Assembly: GCA_964370015.1 (NCBI GenBank)
Contig: CAYJHD010000001.1
Location: 1 to 64,000 of the forward strand
DNA from: CAYJAD01 sp964370015
GTDB taxonomy: Bacteria; Desulfobacterota; Desulfovibrionia; Desulfovibrionales; Desulfovibrionaceae
DNA length: 64,000 nt
Reading direction: 5' to 3'
This document shows, piece by piece, positions 53,151 through 61,518 of this stretch. Below the pieces are notes generated by a model. That model saw only the letters and a program-made list of their open reading frames with translations, was not told where the DNA came from and ran no database searches. Made by a program: the position numbers and the translations under genes. Within the stretch, counting starts at the first letter, position 1. Each line of letters opens with the position of its first letter.

Positions 53151-53981
53151 ATGCACTCCTTTCGTCCCAGCACCTTGCAAGAGGTACCGCAAGTTCTTGC
53201 AAACATGACAGAACAAAGCAAAATTTTAGCGGGTGGTACAGACCTTATCATCAATTTATGTAAGGATGTGCATCCCGACCAACTCTGCTATTTTGGTCAT
53301 ATTCCTGAATTACAAGGTGTTAGCCAAACAGATACGCATATCCAATTGGGTGCCTACACCACCATGCGCACTTTAGAAAAAGACCCCATCATTCAGCAGC
53401 ACTTGCCTGCGGTGGTTGATGCCGCCGCCGATGTGGGCTCTTGGCAAATTGCCAACAAAGCCACCATTGGGGGGAATATAGCCAATGCCTCTCCGGCGGC
53501 AGATTTACTGCCTGTGCTGTGCATGTTCAAAGCCACGGCTCATATTATGGGGCCACAAGGCACACGCCAACTACCCGTGGAAGACATCATGCAGTCCTCC
53601 AGAAAAACCTGCTTGGCACACAATGAGCTCATCACCGCCTTCAGCATGCCCAAACCCAATTTTATGTCGGCCTTTTATAAGATGGGCTCACGTAAAAAAG
53701 TGACCATTTCTCGCTTTGGCATTGCGCTGGGGTGCACCATGTCTGGCAAAGTTGTGGAACAAGCGCATATATATGTGGGTGCCATCGCCCCCAAGGCCGT
53801 GCATTTGGCGGTGGCAGAGGAGTTTTTACAAGGAAAAGAACTTACAGAAGAAAATATTTTGCAAGCCGGTCTTCTCCTTTCGGAGCATATTAAGAACACC
53901 ACGGGCCGCATATATAAAGGCTTTGCCGCCAAAGGGGTCATGTGTGATGCTTTTAGTCGGCTGTTGCCACGATTAACGTAA
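53151..53981 (+). CDS. FAD-binding subunit of molybdenum hydroxylase (operon 1)
   Basis: A 276-residue protein. FAD loops are KILAGGTDLIINL and ATIGGNIANASPAADLLP, as in XdhB/CoxM-type subunits. It passes electrons from the 2Fe-2S clusters to the acceptor. The start lies 1 bp after the previous stop. It ends the first hydroxylase operon, before a strong palindrome. Confidence 0.93.
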   Translation: MHSFRPSTLQEVPQVLANMTEQSKILAGGTDLIINLCKDVHPDQLCYFGHIPELQGVSQTDTHIQLGAYTTMRTLEKDPIIQQHLPAVVDAAADVGSWQIANKATIGGNIANASPAADLLPVLCMFKATAHIMGPQGTRQLPVEDIMQSSRKTCLAHNELITAFSMPKPNFMSAFYKMGSRKKVTISRFGIALGCTMSGKVVEQAHIYVGAIAPKAVHLAVAEEFLQGKELTEENILQAGLLLSEHIKNTTGRIYKGFAAKGVMCDAFSRLLPRLT

Positions 53982-54001
53982 CAGGGCGTTAATAATATTT
54001 T

Positions 54002-54041
54002 CTGGGAGAAAACCTTTTCTGAAGAAAAGGTTTTCTCCCAG
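54002..54041. terminator. 19-bp perfect palindrome between convergent genes
   Basis: CTGGGAGAAAACCTTTTCT and AGAAAAGGTTTTCTCCCAG flank two bases (GA). It is 20 bp after the FAD subunit gene and 45 bp before the end of the DMT gene. The T tract inside the stem and its position suggest bidirectional termination. Its length is unusual. Confidence 0.75.
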
Positions 54042-54085
54042 CATATTCTAGCATCACGAATAGTACGTTAATAATACTCAAAAAA

Positions 54086-54982
54086 TTATTTCTTTTTCGC
54101 GCCGCTATTACTCCAAATAATACCACCAATGATAAGCGCGCCGCTCACCGCATGTACAAAGCTCATGCCTTCCCCCAAAACCACATAGGCCTGCAAGCCT
54201 GCCCATAAAGGTAAAGTAAAGTAAATACTTGCGCATACGGAAGCTCCGGCCTTACTCAAAGCTACGTTCCACGCCCACCAAGGTATTATGGAGCTACACA
54301 CCGCAGAAAAAACAATGCAGAACATCACGGTGGCATTCCAATGGAACACGGCATAGCTTTGTTGCACTTCCCACACGGCACTGGGAATAAGCATTATGGT
54401 GGCTAGAAAAGTCATCCATAGCATAATAGTACCGCTGGAAAGCCCCTTGGGAGGATTTTTAATGACAATACTATACACAGCAAAGCCCAGGGTGGCGCAT
54501 ACCATGATGATATCCCCCTTGGTGAATTGCAAATGCCATAAACTCCCAAGCTGTCCACCGCTCACCAGATACAAAGCCCCGAGCAAAGCTAAGCCGCACC
54601 CACCCCAACGATGCAAAGAATGTTTTTCACCGCGTAAGGCGTCCAAAATGACAATGAATACGGGTGTGGTCACAGAAAGAAGAGAGAGGTTCAGTGCCGA
54701 TGTGCTCTGCGCGGCAAAATAACTCAGCGGTGCAAATGCCGCCACGCCCACCAATGCTCCCAAGGTCATGTGCGGCAAAAAAGCCTTGGTTAAGGCCCAT
54801 TCTCGGCGCGCTTGAGGCACCAACACAAAACATAGTAAGAGCAAAGCCAGTAAAGCTCGCGCGGCTCCCAGCGTTAAGGGAGAAATTTCCCCCACGGCGA
54901 TGCGCGCCACAATGAGCGATCCTGCCCAAAATATGGTGGCTGTTAAGGCACATATCGCGCCCAAAAGAAGTTGTTTATTCAC
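54086..54982 (-). CDS. DMT-family (EamA) transporter
   Basis: A 298-residue protein with ten hydrophobic segments in two homologous halves: GAICALTATIFWAGSLIVAR and LGAARALLALLLLC in the first, GDIIMVCATLGFAVYSIVIKN and VFSAVCSSIIPWWAWNVAL in the second. EamA proteins export metabolites such as amino acids. Neighbouring purine genes suggest, but do not show, a related substrate. Confidence 0.88.
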   Translation of the reverse strand: MNKQLLLGAICALTATIFWAGSLIVARIAVGEISPLTLGAARALLALLLLCFVLVPQARREWALTKAFLPHMTLGALVGVAAFAPLSYFAAQSTSALNLSLLSVTTPVFIVILDALRGEKHSLHRWGGCGLALLGALYLVSGGQLGSLWHLQFTKGDIIMVCATLGFAVYSIVIKNPPKGLSSGTIMLWMTFLATIMLIPSAVWEVQQSYAVFHWNATVMFCIVFSAVCSSIIPWWAWNVALSKAGASVCASIYFTLPLWAGLQAYVVLGEGMSFVHAVSGALIIGGIIWSNSGAKKK

Positions 54983-55020
54983 AGTTTCTTCCCTCTCTTT
55001 TATTCCATATGCGCATTATC

Positions 55021-56262
55021 TTAGCTAGATAGTGTCGTCAAATTGCGGAGAAATTCCATGGTAACCTTGGCGGCTATATGTAAATCTTGAGGGCATACAC
55101 TTTCGCGCGGATTATGGCTGATGCCATCTTTACAGCGCACAAAAAGCATGGACACAGGGCACATATGCGCCATCTCTTGCGCATCATGCCCAGCCCCGCT
55201 GGCTAAATACGTCACGGGCACATTCACACGCTCCATGGCTTTTTTCCACTGATCTTGCAAATTCTCATCACAAGGGGTAGACGGCACAAGATGCTTTTGC
55301 ACTAGGGTAAAAGTGGTGCTGTTTTCTGCACAAAAGCTTGCAAGGTCACTCTTAAATTTTTCCATGATGCGGCGTATTTTTTCTTCATGCGGACTTCGAA
55401 TATCCACTGAAAAAATCACCCTTTGAGCAATGACATTGGGCGCCCCTGGTTGAGCATGTATATACCCCACCGTGGCCACCACATCTTCTTCGGCGCGCAC
55501 GTCTTGCAAAAGTTTTACCATGGCTTGGCTTGCCGTGAGCATGGGGTCTTGGCGCAAAGCCATGGGGACAGTGCCAGCATGGCCTGCCATGCCTTCGATA
55601 CTTACTTCATATAAGCCCAAACTTTGTATGGACGTCACTATGCCCACGGGCAATTGCGCCTTATCAAGCACGGGACCTTGCTCTATGTGCACCTCCACAT
55701 AAGCATCCGTGGGCTTGGCTTGCATATGCTTGGCTTGCTCTAGATCTAGACCATATGCCTGCAAAGCTTGCTCAAGGCTTATGCCATCTTCATCTTGACT
55801 TAACCACAAGGAAGGCTCGCAACGTCCATTGAAGGCTCTGCTACCAAGGTAATCCGTATGAAAACGCACCCCTTCTTCATCGGCAAAGGCCACCACCGAA
55901 ACATTACAAAAAAGTTGATTTTGGCCAATAAGCTCACCCACACAAAAAATAGCTAAAATAATACCCAAGGCACCATCATATTTTCCGCCACTTTTTACTG
56001 AGTCTTGATGCGACCCCATAACAATATTTTTTGCTTTAATATCATACACATAACGGCCAACAACATTACCAATGGCGTCCATTTCCACCTGCAAGCCGGC
56101 CTCTTCCATGAGCTGCTGTATATATAAAGAAGCCGCTTTATGCTCCTTGGTGAAGGGCAAACGCGTGACCCCCTCAGCAGAAGTAGAAAAAAAACTCAGT
56201 TTTTCTAAACAAGTGAAAATTTTCCCACCAAAATGTATATTTTTGCTGCTTTTGTCGCCCAT
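55021..56262 (-). CDS. M20-family allantoate/N-carbamoyl amidohydrolase
   Basis: A 413-residue zinc hydrolase: MGSHQDSVKSGGKYDGALG (H85, D96), FADEEGVRF (E129/E130), VHIEQGPVLD, ASGAGHDAQEM and DGISHNPRE match AllC/HyuC enzymes that release ammonia from allantoate, ureidoglycine or N-carbamoyl amino acids. The dimerisation domain has GHAGTVPMALRQDP. The last eight codons and stop are part of a dispersed repeat end (55024-55047). Start follows TAGAGGAAA. Context fits ureide breakdown after purine oxidation. Confidence 0.9.
   Translation of the reverse strand: MGDKSSKNIHFGGKIFTCLEKLSFFSTSAEGVTRLPFTKEHKAASLYIQQLMEEAGLQVEMDAIGNVVGRYVYDIKAKNIVMGSHQDSVKSGGKYDGALGIILAIFCVGELIGQNQLFCNVSVVAFADEEGVRFHTDYLGSRAFNGRCEPSLWLSQDEDGISLEQALQAYGLDLEQAKHMQAKPTDAYVEVHIEQGPVLDKAQLPVGIVTSIQSLGLYEVSIEGMAGHAGTVPMALRQDPMLTASQAMVKLLQDVRAEEDVVATVGYIHAQPGAPNVIAQRVIFSVDIRSPHEEKIRRIMEKFKSDLASFCAENSTTFTLVQKHLVPSTPCDENLQDQWKKAMERVNVPVTYLASGAGHDAQEMAHMCPVSMLFVRCKDGISHNPRESVCPQDLHIAAKVTMEFLRNLTTLSS
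55024..55047. repeat. partial copy of structured repeat end
   Basis: These 24 bases match the left end of the 30740 element (30738-30761) with two differences. They encode the final residues of the M20 protein. Only one end of the element is present. Confidence 0.7.
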
Positions 56263-56429
56263 TTTCCTCTACCTTCTTGACAAAACATATTTATTACCTT
56301 ACTAAGAGAGAAACATATCAAAAATGAAACTACCATTTTACGATGTGAAACTCAATCTCTATTAGGAGCCAGCTCGCAACAACAAAGACGAGACGCATTT
56401 CATCATTTAACACGTTAACGGAGTCCACA

Positions 56430-57779
56430 ATGACAGCAATTCCACAGCCAAACTGTACACCACAAACTTCGCAAGGAAGTATCCCCAAATTTATACTACT
56501 TAGTATTATAGGGTTATTTATTTTCTTTGTACCTGTAAGTGAAGGTCGCGTTCCATTAGTTATGCTAGTGACGTTTATTAAAGACACCTTAAAAAATGCT
56601 AACTTGCTTCCCTACCTTGCTTTGGGCATCAGCGCATCCCTCATGGTGACGCTTTTCCTTGGCAAAGTGATGAAAATTCCTTTCTTTAAACGTCACCATA
56701 AAGGTGATACTGCATTCCGTATTTCTTTTTACGTGGCAGGACTTATCCTTAGCGTTATGATTTTAACCAAGCAAGCTCCAGCCTTTATTTTAGACCCCGA
56801 AGTGGGCGGTTTAGCTTTATATCTTTCTGCTGTTATTTTCTTAACTGTATCTTTGGCCGGGTGGCTTGTTTCCATCATCTTAAATTCCGGCATCGTGGAA
56901 TTCATGGCCGTTATTTTAGAACCCATCATGCGCCCTGCATTTAAGCTCCCCGGCGACTCCGCTGTGGACGCCATGTCTGCCTTTGTATCTTCTTCCGCTG
57001 TGGGTGTATACATCGCTGACCAACACTACCTTGATGGTAGATATACCCGCAAAGAAGCCTATGGTGTTGTGACCAACTTCTGCGTCATGAGCGTAGGTTA
57101 CATGGGCGTTATTTCCGGCATTGGCAATGTATCTCAATATTTTACTGAAATTGTGCTCACCATTTTTGCTTCTGTTTTCATCATTACAGCCATTATGATG
57201 CGCCTGCCTCCCATTGCCACCCTTCCCGGTATTTACAATGACGGTAGCACCCAAACTCCTGAGCAAAGAAAGCCTGTAAAGCGCGCAAATCGCTTTAAGG
57301 ATGCCGTGGACATTGCTGTACAACAATCTGCACATTTTAACATTCCTTCTTTTGGTAAGAGCTTCATTTCCGCCATCTTCTTTGGGCAAAAAATTGTGGG
57401 CTTCTTAATGTGTATCGTTGTGTTAGCCATGGCTACCTACTACTACACACCTGTGTTCACCATCATCGGTCAGCCCATGGCACCAGTACTAGACTTCTTT
57501 GGAATTCCTGATGCTGCCAAAATTGGCGCTGCCACCCTTATTGGTTTCATCGACGTAACCTTGCCTGCCATTGCTGTTTCTGATCCTAGCATTGCACCCA
57601 TGGCAGCTTTCTTCATCGTCGCTTTGTCCGCCGTACAAGTTATCTCTGTATCTGAAGCCGCCATCGCCATGGTGGAAGCTCACTTCATGGTACGCGTATG
57701 GCACTTATTAGTTATTTTTGTATTGCGTACAGCCATTGCCATTCCTGTGGTAGCTGCATCCGCACACTTCTTTTTTTAA
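56430..57779 (+). CDS. YjiH-type nucleoside-recognition membrane protein 2
   Basis: A 449-residue paralogue of the protein at 48905, with LFIFFVPVSEGRVPLVML, VEFMAVILEPIMRPAFKLPG, FVSSSAVGVYIADQHYLDGRYTRKEA and GFIDVTLPAIA. It again lies just upstream of hydroxylase subunit genes (61 bp) and diverges from the M20 gene across 167 bp. A substrate-uptake role for the second hydroxylase set is inferred. The start ATG 56430 has a modest ribosome binding site (ACGGAG). Confidence 0.8.
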   Translation: MTAIPQPNCTPQTSQGSIPKFILLSIIGLFIFFVPVSEGRVPLVMLVTFIKDTLKNANLLPYLALGISASLMVTLFLGKVMKIPFFKRHHKGDTAFRISFYVAGLILSVMILTKQAPAFILDPEVGGLALYLSAVIFLTVSLAGWLVSIILNSGIVEFMAVILEPIMRPAFKLPGDSAVDAMSAFVSSSAVGVYIADQHYLDGRYTRKEAYGVVTNFCVMSVGYMGVISGIGNVSQYFTEIVLTIFASVFIITAIMMRLPPIATLPGIYNDGSTQTPEQRKPVKRANRFKDAVDIAVQQSAHFNIPSFGKSFISAIFFGQKIVGFLMCIVVLAMATYYYTPVFTIIGQPMAPVLDFFGIPDAAKIGAATLIGFIDVTLPAIAVSDPSIAPMAAFFIVALSAVQVISVSEAAIAMVEAHFMVRVWHLLVIFVLRTAIAIPVVAASAHFFF

Positions 57780-57840
57780 AACATTCTTCCATGAGTAATG
57801 GTAGAGCCCATACACATCCCTGCGGTAAGGAGATTTAGCC

Positions 57841-58713
57841 GTGAAACAAAGTAAAGCACAAGAATTCATCTGTCCCACCACATTACAAGAAGCCGTGGAG
57901 GCTTTTGCCAAAGTTCAAGGCAAAGCCCTCTACTTAGCCGGTGCCACCGATGTTTTCGCCGAAAACAGCCAAGCAGATGCCTTCATTGATGTTACCCAAA
58001 TTGGTTTAAACTATATGGAAGAGCGTGGTTCTGTCATCGCCATTGGCGCTGCCACCACCTTCAGTGACATCATAGCTTCCCCTCTTATGCAAGAAAAATG
58101 CACCGTTCTTTATGACGCTGCCAAGGTTCTTGCCGATAAAACCATTCGCAACGTGGCCACTTTTGCTGGCAACCTTGCTTCTGCTTTGCCCTCTGGCGAT
58201 GCCATCCCCACCGTATATGTGACCCAAGCAGAACTTGTGCTCGTAAGCCCTGAAGGCGAACGTCGCGTTAAGGGTGAAGACTTTTTCACTGGCCCTCGCC
58301 AAACCGTGCTCAAACAAGGCGAACTCATTAAAGAAATACTTGTGCCAGCTTGTTGCGCTGCCCATAACAACGGAACTGCTTTTGAAAAAATTGCCAGAAA
58401 CTCCGTTGATATTGCCGTGGCCAATGCCGGTGCCTATGTGGCCGTTAATGAAAAGCAAGAAGTCACCGACATTTGCCTCGCCCTTGGTGCTGTGGGCCCT
58501 ACCGTTATGCGTGCTAAAAATGTGGAAGCCGCCCTTCAAGGCGCAGTGCTCACAGAAGAAGCTGTCAGCGCAGCCGTGGAAAAACTGCCCGCAGACATTG
58601 CTCCCATTGACAATGTGCGCAGTACTGCCACCTATCGCCATGATGTAAGTAAGGTGCTTGCACAACGCGCCATCATGCGTGCCTACGATCAAGCCCTGAA
58701 TAAAAAAGCATAA
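57841..58713 (+). CDS. FAD-binding subunit of molybdenum hydroxylase (operon 2)
   Basis: A 290-residue protein from GTG 57841 after AAGGAGATTTAGCC. FAD loops are LYLAGATDVFAE (with AT in place of GT) and ATFAGNLASALPSGDAIP. In this operon the FAD gene is first, before the iron-sulfur and molybdenum subunits, unlike operon 1. It transfers electrons from the enzyme to an acceptor. Confidence 0.93.
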   Translation: MKQSKAQEFICPTTLQEAVEAFAKVQGKALYLAGATDVFAENSQADAFIDVTQIGLNYMEERGSVIAIGAATTFSDIIASPLMQEKCTVLYDAAKVLADKTIRNVATFAGNLASALPSGDAIPTVYVTQAELVLVSPEGERRVKGEDFFTGPRQTVLKQGELIKEILVPACCAAHNNGTAFEKIARNSVDIAVANAGAYVAVNEKQEVTDICLALGAVGPTVMRAKNVEAALQGAVLTEEAVSAAVEKLPADIAPIDNVRSTATYRHDVSKVLAQRAIMRAYDQALNKKA

Positions 58714-58736
58714 GCGTTCGTTAAAAAGGATAAGAC

Positions 58737-59213
58737 ATGAAATACCCCATTACACTTTGTATCAATGGCATAGAAAGAGAAGCCCTTGTGAGCGCCGGCA
58801 CCACATTAACCTCCCTCTTACGCGATGAATTTCGCTTAACCGGTGGCAAGATTGGCTGCGACGATGGCGATTGCGGCGCTTGCACAGTTATTGTGGATGG
58901 AAAGGCTGTAAAGTCTTGCATCTACCCCGCAGTACGCGCCAATGGTAAAAATGTTACCACCATCGAAGGCGTGGCTGTGAACGGTGTTCTGCATCCCCTC
59001 CAAGAAAAGTTTGTGGAATTTGCCTCCATCCAATGCGGTTATTGTTCTCCCGGTTTCATCATGGCCGCCAAAGCCATGCTTGACGCCAACCCCAATCCCA
59101 CCGAAGAAGAAGCAAAAGATTGTATTTCTGGTAACATCTGCCGCTGTACTGGTTATGTGAAGCCTGTACAAGCCATCATGGCAGCAGCACAAGAAATGAA
59201 GAAGGGGAACTAA
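58737..59213 (+). CDS. 2Fe-2S subunit of molybdenum hydroxylase (operon 2)
   Basis: A 158-residue protein with GCDDGDCGACTVIVDG for the first cluster and QCGYCSPGF plus NICRCTGYVKP for the second. Start ATG 58737 follows AAAAAGGATAAGAC. It ends 2 bp before the molybdenum subunit gene. Confidence 0.95.
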   Translation: MKYPITLCINGIEREALVSAGTTLTSLLRDEFRLTGGKIGCDDGDCGACTVIVDGKAVKSCIYPAVRANGKNVTTIEGVAVNGVLHPLQEKFVEFASIQCGYCSPGFIMAAKAMLDANPNPTEEEAKDCISGNICRCTGYVKPVQAIMAAAQEMKKGN

Positions 59214-59215
59214 TC

Positions 59216-61504
59216 ATGAGCACCTACAAAGTATTAGGAAAATCCTTAGAAAGAAGCGACGCACGCAATAAAGTCACCGGCGCCGCCGAATACACCACCG
59301 ACATGCACATCCCCGGCATGACCATTGCCAAAGCTGTGCGTTGCCCTTATGCCCATGCCAAAATCATTTCCATGAACAAAGCAGAAGTGGAAGCTTTGCC
59401 CGGCGTTATTCGCGTTGTCACATGGGAAGACTTACCAAGAAAGCGTTACTGCACCGCCGGTTATCCCAAGGAAACCATCCCCGGTGTGGCCAAGGGTGTG
59501 GATCCTGAATTCCTCTTTGACAAATACATTTTAGATCAAGAGCTGCATTATGAAGGCGAAATTGCCGCCGTGGTAGTGGCAGAAAATGAAGATATTGCCG
59601 AAGCTGCTGCGCTCAAACTCAACATTGAATACGAAGAGCTTCCCTTTGTCACAGAAATCGACGACGCTCTTGCCCCCGATGCACCCTTTGTGCATGGTGG
59701 CTCCAGAAAGAACGTCATCGATGCTGAAATGAGCAAAGGCGATGTGGAAGAAGGCTTTAAGCAAGCTGACCACATCTTTGAAGACACATATTTCATGCAT
59801 CCACAACAGCATGTATGTATGGAGCCTTGCTGCACCATTGCTAAGGAAGATCCTTCCGGTCGTATCACCGTATGGTCCACCACACAGGTGCCCTACCACA
59901 CCAGAAGAAATATCGCCGAAACCTTAGATATTCCCATTAGCAAAATCCGTGTTATCAAGCCCACCCTTGGCGGCGGTTTTGGCGAAAGACAAATGGTCAT
60001 CAATGAAATCCTCTTGGTTGCCATCACTCGTTTCATCAAGCGTCCCGTGAAGATGATCATGACACGTCAAGAAAACTTGGCCTATGTGTCCTTCCGTCAC
60101 GAAGCCCGCATTAGCCTTAAGACCGGCGTGAAAAATGACGGCTCCATTGTGGCTTACCAAATGAAGGTACAATCCAATGCCGGTGCGTACACAGGTCACA
60201 GCCCCTATGTGACCAAGGCCATGGCCACCAAGCTTCCTTATCGCATTCCCAATGTGCAATTTAACGCTGAGATTGTGTTCACCAACCGTGCAGAAGGCGG
60301 CGCCTTCCGTGGTTATGGTAACCCACAAATGGCCTTTGCCCGCGAAACACATTTGGACCGCATTGCCGAAGCTTTGAATTTGGATCCGGTGGCATTCCGC
60401 CGCTTAAACGTGGTGCGCGTGGGTGAAGCCAACCCCGTGGCTCTAAAATCCCCGTGGATTTTGCAAAGTAATGGTTTAGAAGAGTGCCTTGACAAGGGCA
60501 TGGAAGCCATTGGTTGGGATAAGCCCCTGCCTTCCGCCACCCCAGGTAAGCTCTATGGTCGCGGTCTTTCTTGTTCCTTGCACGTGACAGGCACCTCAGC
60601 GGAACCGGACTTCTCCTCTGCGCAAGTGAAGGTCAACGAAGACGGCACCGTGATTTTGCTCATCGGTTCCCCAGACTTGGGTCAAGGTTCCGACACAGCT
60701 CACTCCATGATTTGCGCCGAAACCCTTGGCGTGCGTTATGAAGATATTTACTGCTACTCTGCCGATACCGACGTGACTTCCTTCGACATGGGTTCTTACG
60801 CATCGCGTCAAACCTATGTGGCAGGTAATGCCGTGTATCTTGCTGCGCAAAAAGCCAAAGAAAAGCTCATCCGTTTTGGTAGCGAAAAGACTGGCTTAAA
60901 GCGCGGTCACTTGAATATTAAGGAAGGCTGGCTTGTGCGTGTGGAAAATGAAGAGCGCATCATGCCTTTGGCTGAAGTGGCTTACTATGGTCTCTATCAA
61001 GCTCCAGACCCAGAGTTCATCGACGAAACCGCTTCTTATTCTGCCCTCAACTGCCCACCGGCCTTTGGTGCAGACTTCTGCGAACTTGAAGTGGACGAAG
61101 CCACCGGCGCTGTGAACATTCTTCACTTTGTGGCCGCCCATGACACCGGTACCGCCGTGAACCCTGCCCTCATCGAAGGTCAGATTGAAGGTTGTATCTC
61201 TCAAGGCATAGGTCAAACCTTCATGGAAGATATGATCTACAACAGCCGTGGCAAACTCATGAACGACACATTCAAAGATTACAAAGTGCCCCGCGCCAAT
61301 GACATGCCCCCCATCACTTCCATCATTGTGGAAGCTTATGAGCCTTCCGGCCCCTTTGGTGCCAAGAGTGTGGGCGAAATGGCTGTGGCACCCGTGCCTG
61401 GTGCCATTGTAAACGCTTTGTACCAAGCCACAGGCGTACGTTTCACACATTTGCCCATTTCCAAGGGCGATATTTTACAAGCGCTTAAAGACAAGAAGGC
61501 ATAA
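59216..61504 (+). CDS. molybdenum subunit of hydroxylase (operon 2, first)
   Basis: A 762-residue protein. It has the canonical GGGFGER loop (about 252-258), AFRGYG (363-368) and GAKSVGE with catalytic E721. Residues MEPCCTIA replace the more common MEPH. It is complete and of standard length. With the FAD and 2Fe-2S genes it completes the second enzyme. Confidence 0.93.
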   Translation: MSTYKVLGKSLERSDARNKVTGAAEYTTDMHIPGMTIAKAVRCPYAHAKIISMNKAEVEALPGVIRVVTWEDLPRKRYCTAGYPKETIPGVAKGVDPEFLFDKYILDQELHYEGEIAAVVVAENEDIAEAAALKLNIEYEELPFVTEIDDALAPDAPFVHGGSRKNVIDAEMSKGDVEEGFKQADHIFEDTYFMHPQQHVCMEPCCTIAKEDPSGRITVWSTTQVPYHTRRNIAETLDIPISKIRVIKPTLGGGFGERQMVINEILLVAITRFIKRPVKMIMTRQENLAYVSFRHEARISLKTGVKNDGSIVAYQMKVQSNAGAYTGHSPYVTKAMATKLPYRIPNVQFNAEIVFTNRAEGGAFRGYGNPQMAFARETHLDRIAEALNLDPVAFRRLNVVRVGEANPVALKSPWILQSNGLEECLDKGMEAIGWDKPLPSATPGKLYGRGLSCSLHVTGTSAEPDFSSAQVKVNEDGTVILLIGSPDLGQGSDTAHSMICAETLGVRYEDIYCYSADTDVTSFDMGSYASRQTYVAGNAVYLAAQKAKEKLIRFGSEKTGLKRGHLNIKEGWLVRVENEERIMPLAEVAYYGLYQAPDPEFIDETASYSALNCPPAFGADFCELEVDEATGAVNILHFVAAHDTGTAVNPALIEGQIEGCISQGIGQTFMEDMIYNSRGKLMNDTFKDYKVPRANDMPPITSIIVEAYEPSGPFGAKSVGEMAVAPVPGAIVNALYQATGVRFTHLPISKGDILQALKDKKA

Positions 61505-61518
61505 TAAAAGGAAATTTT

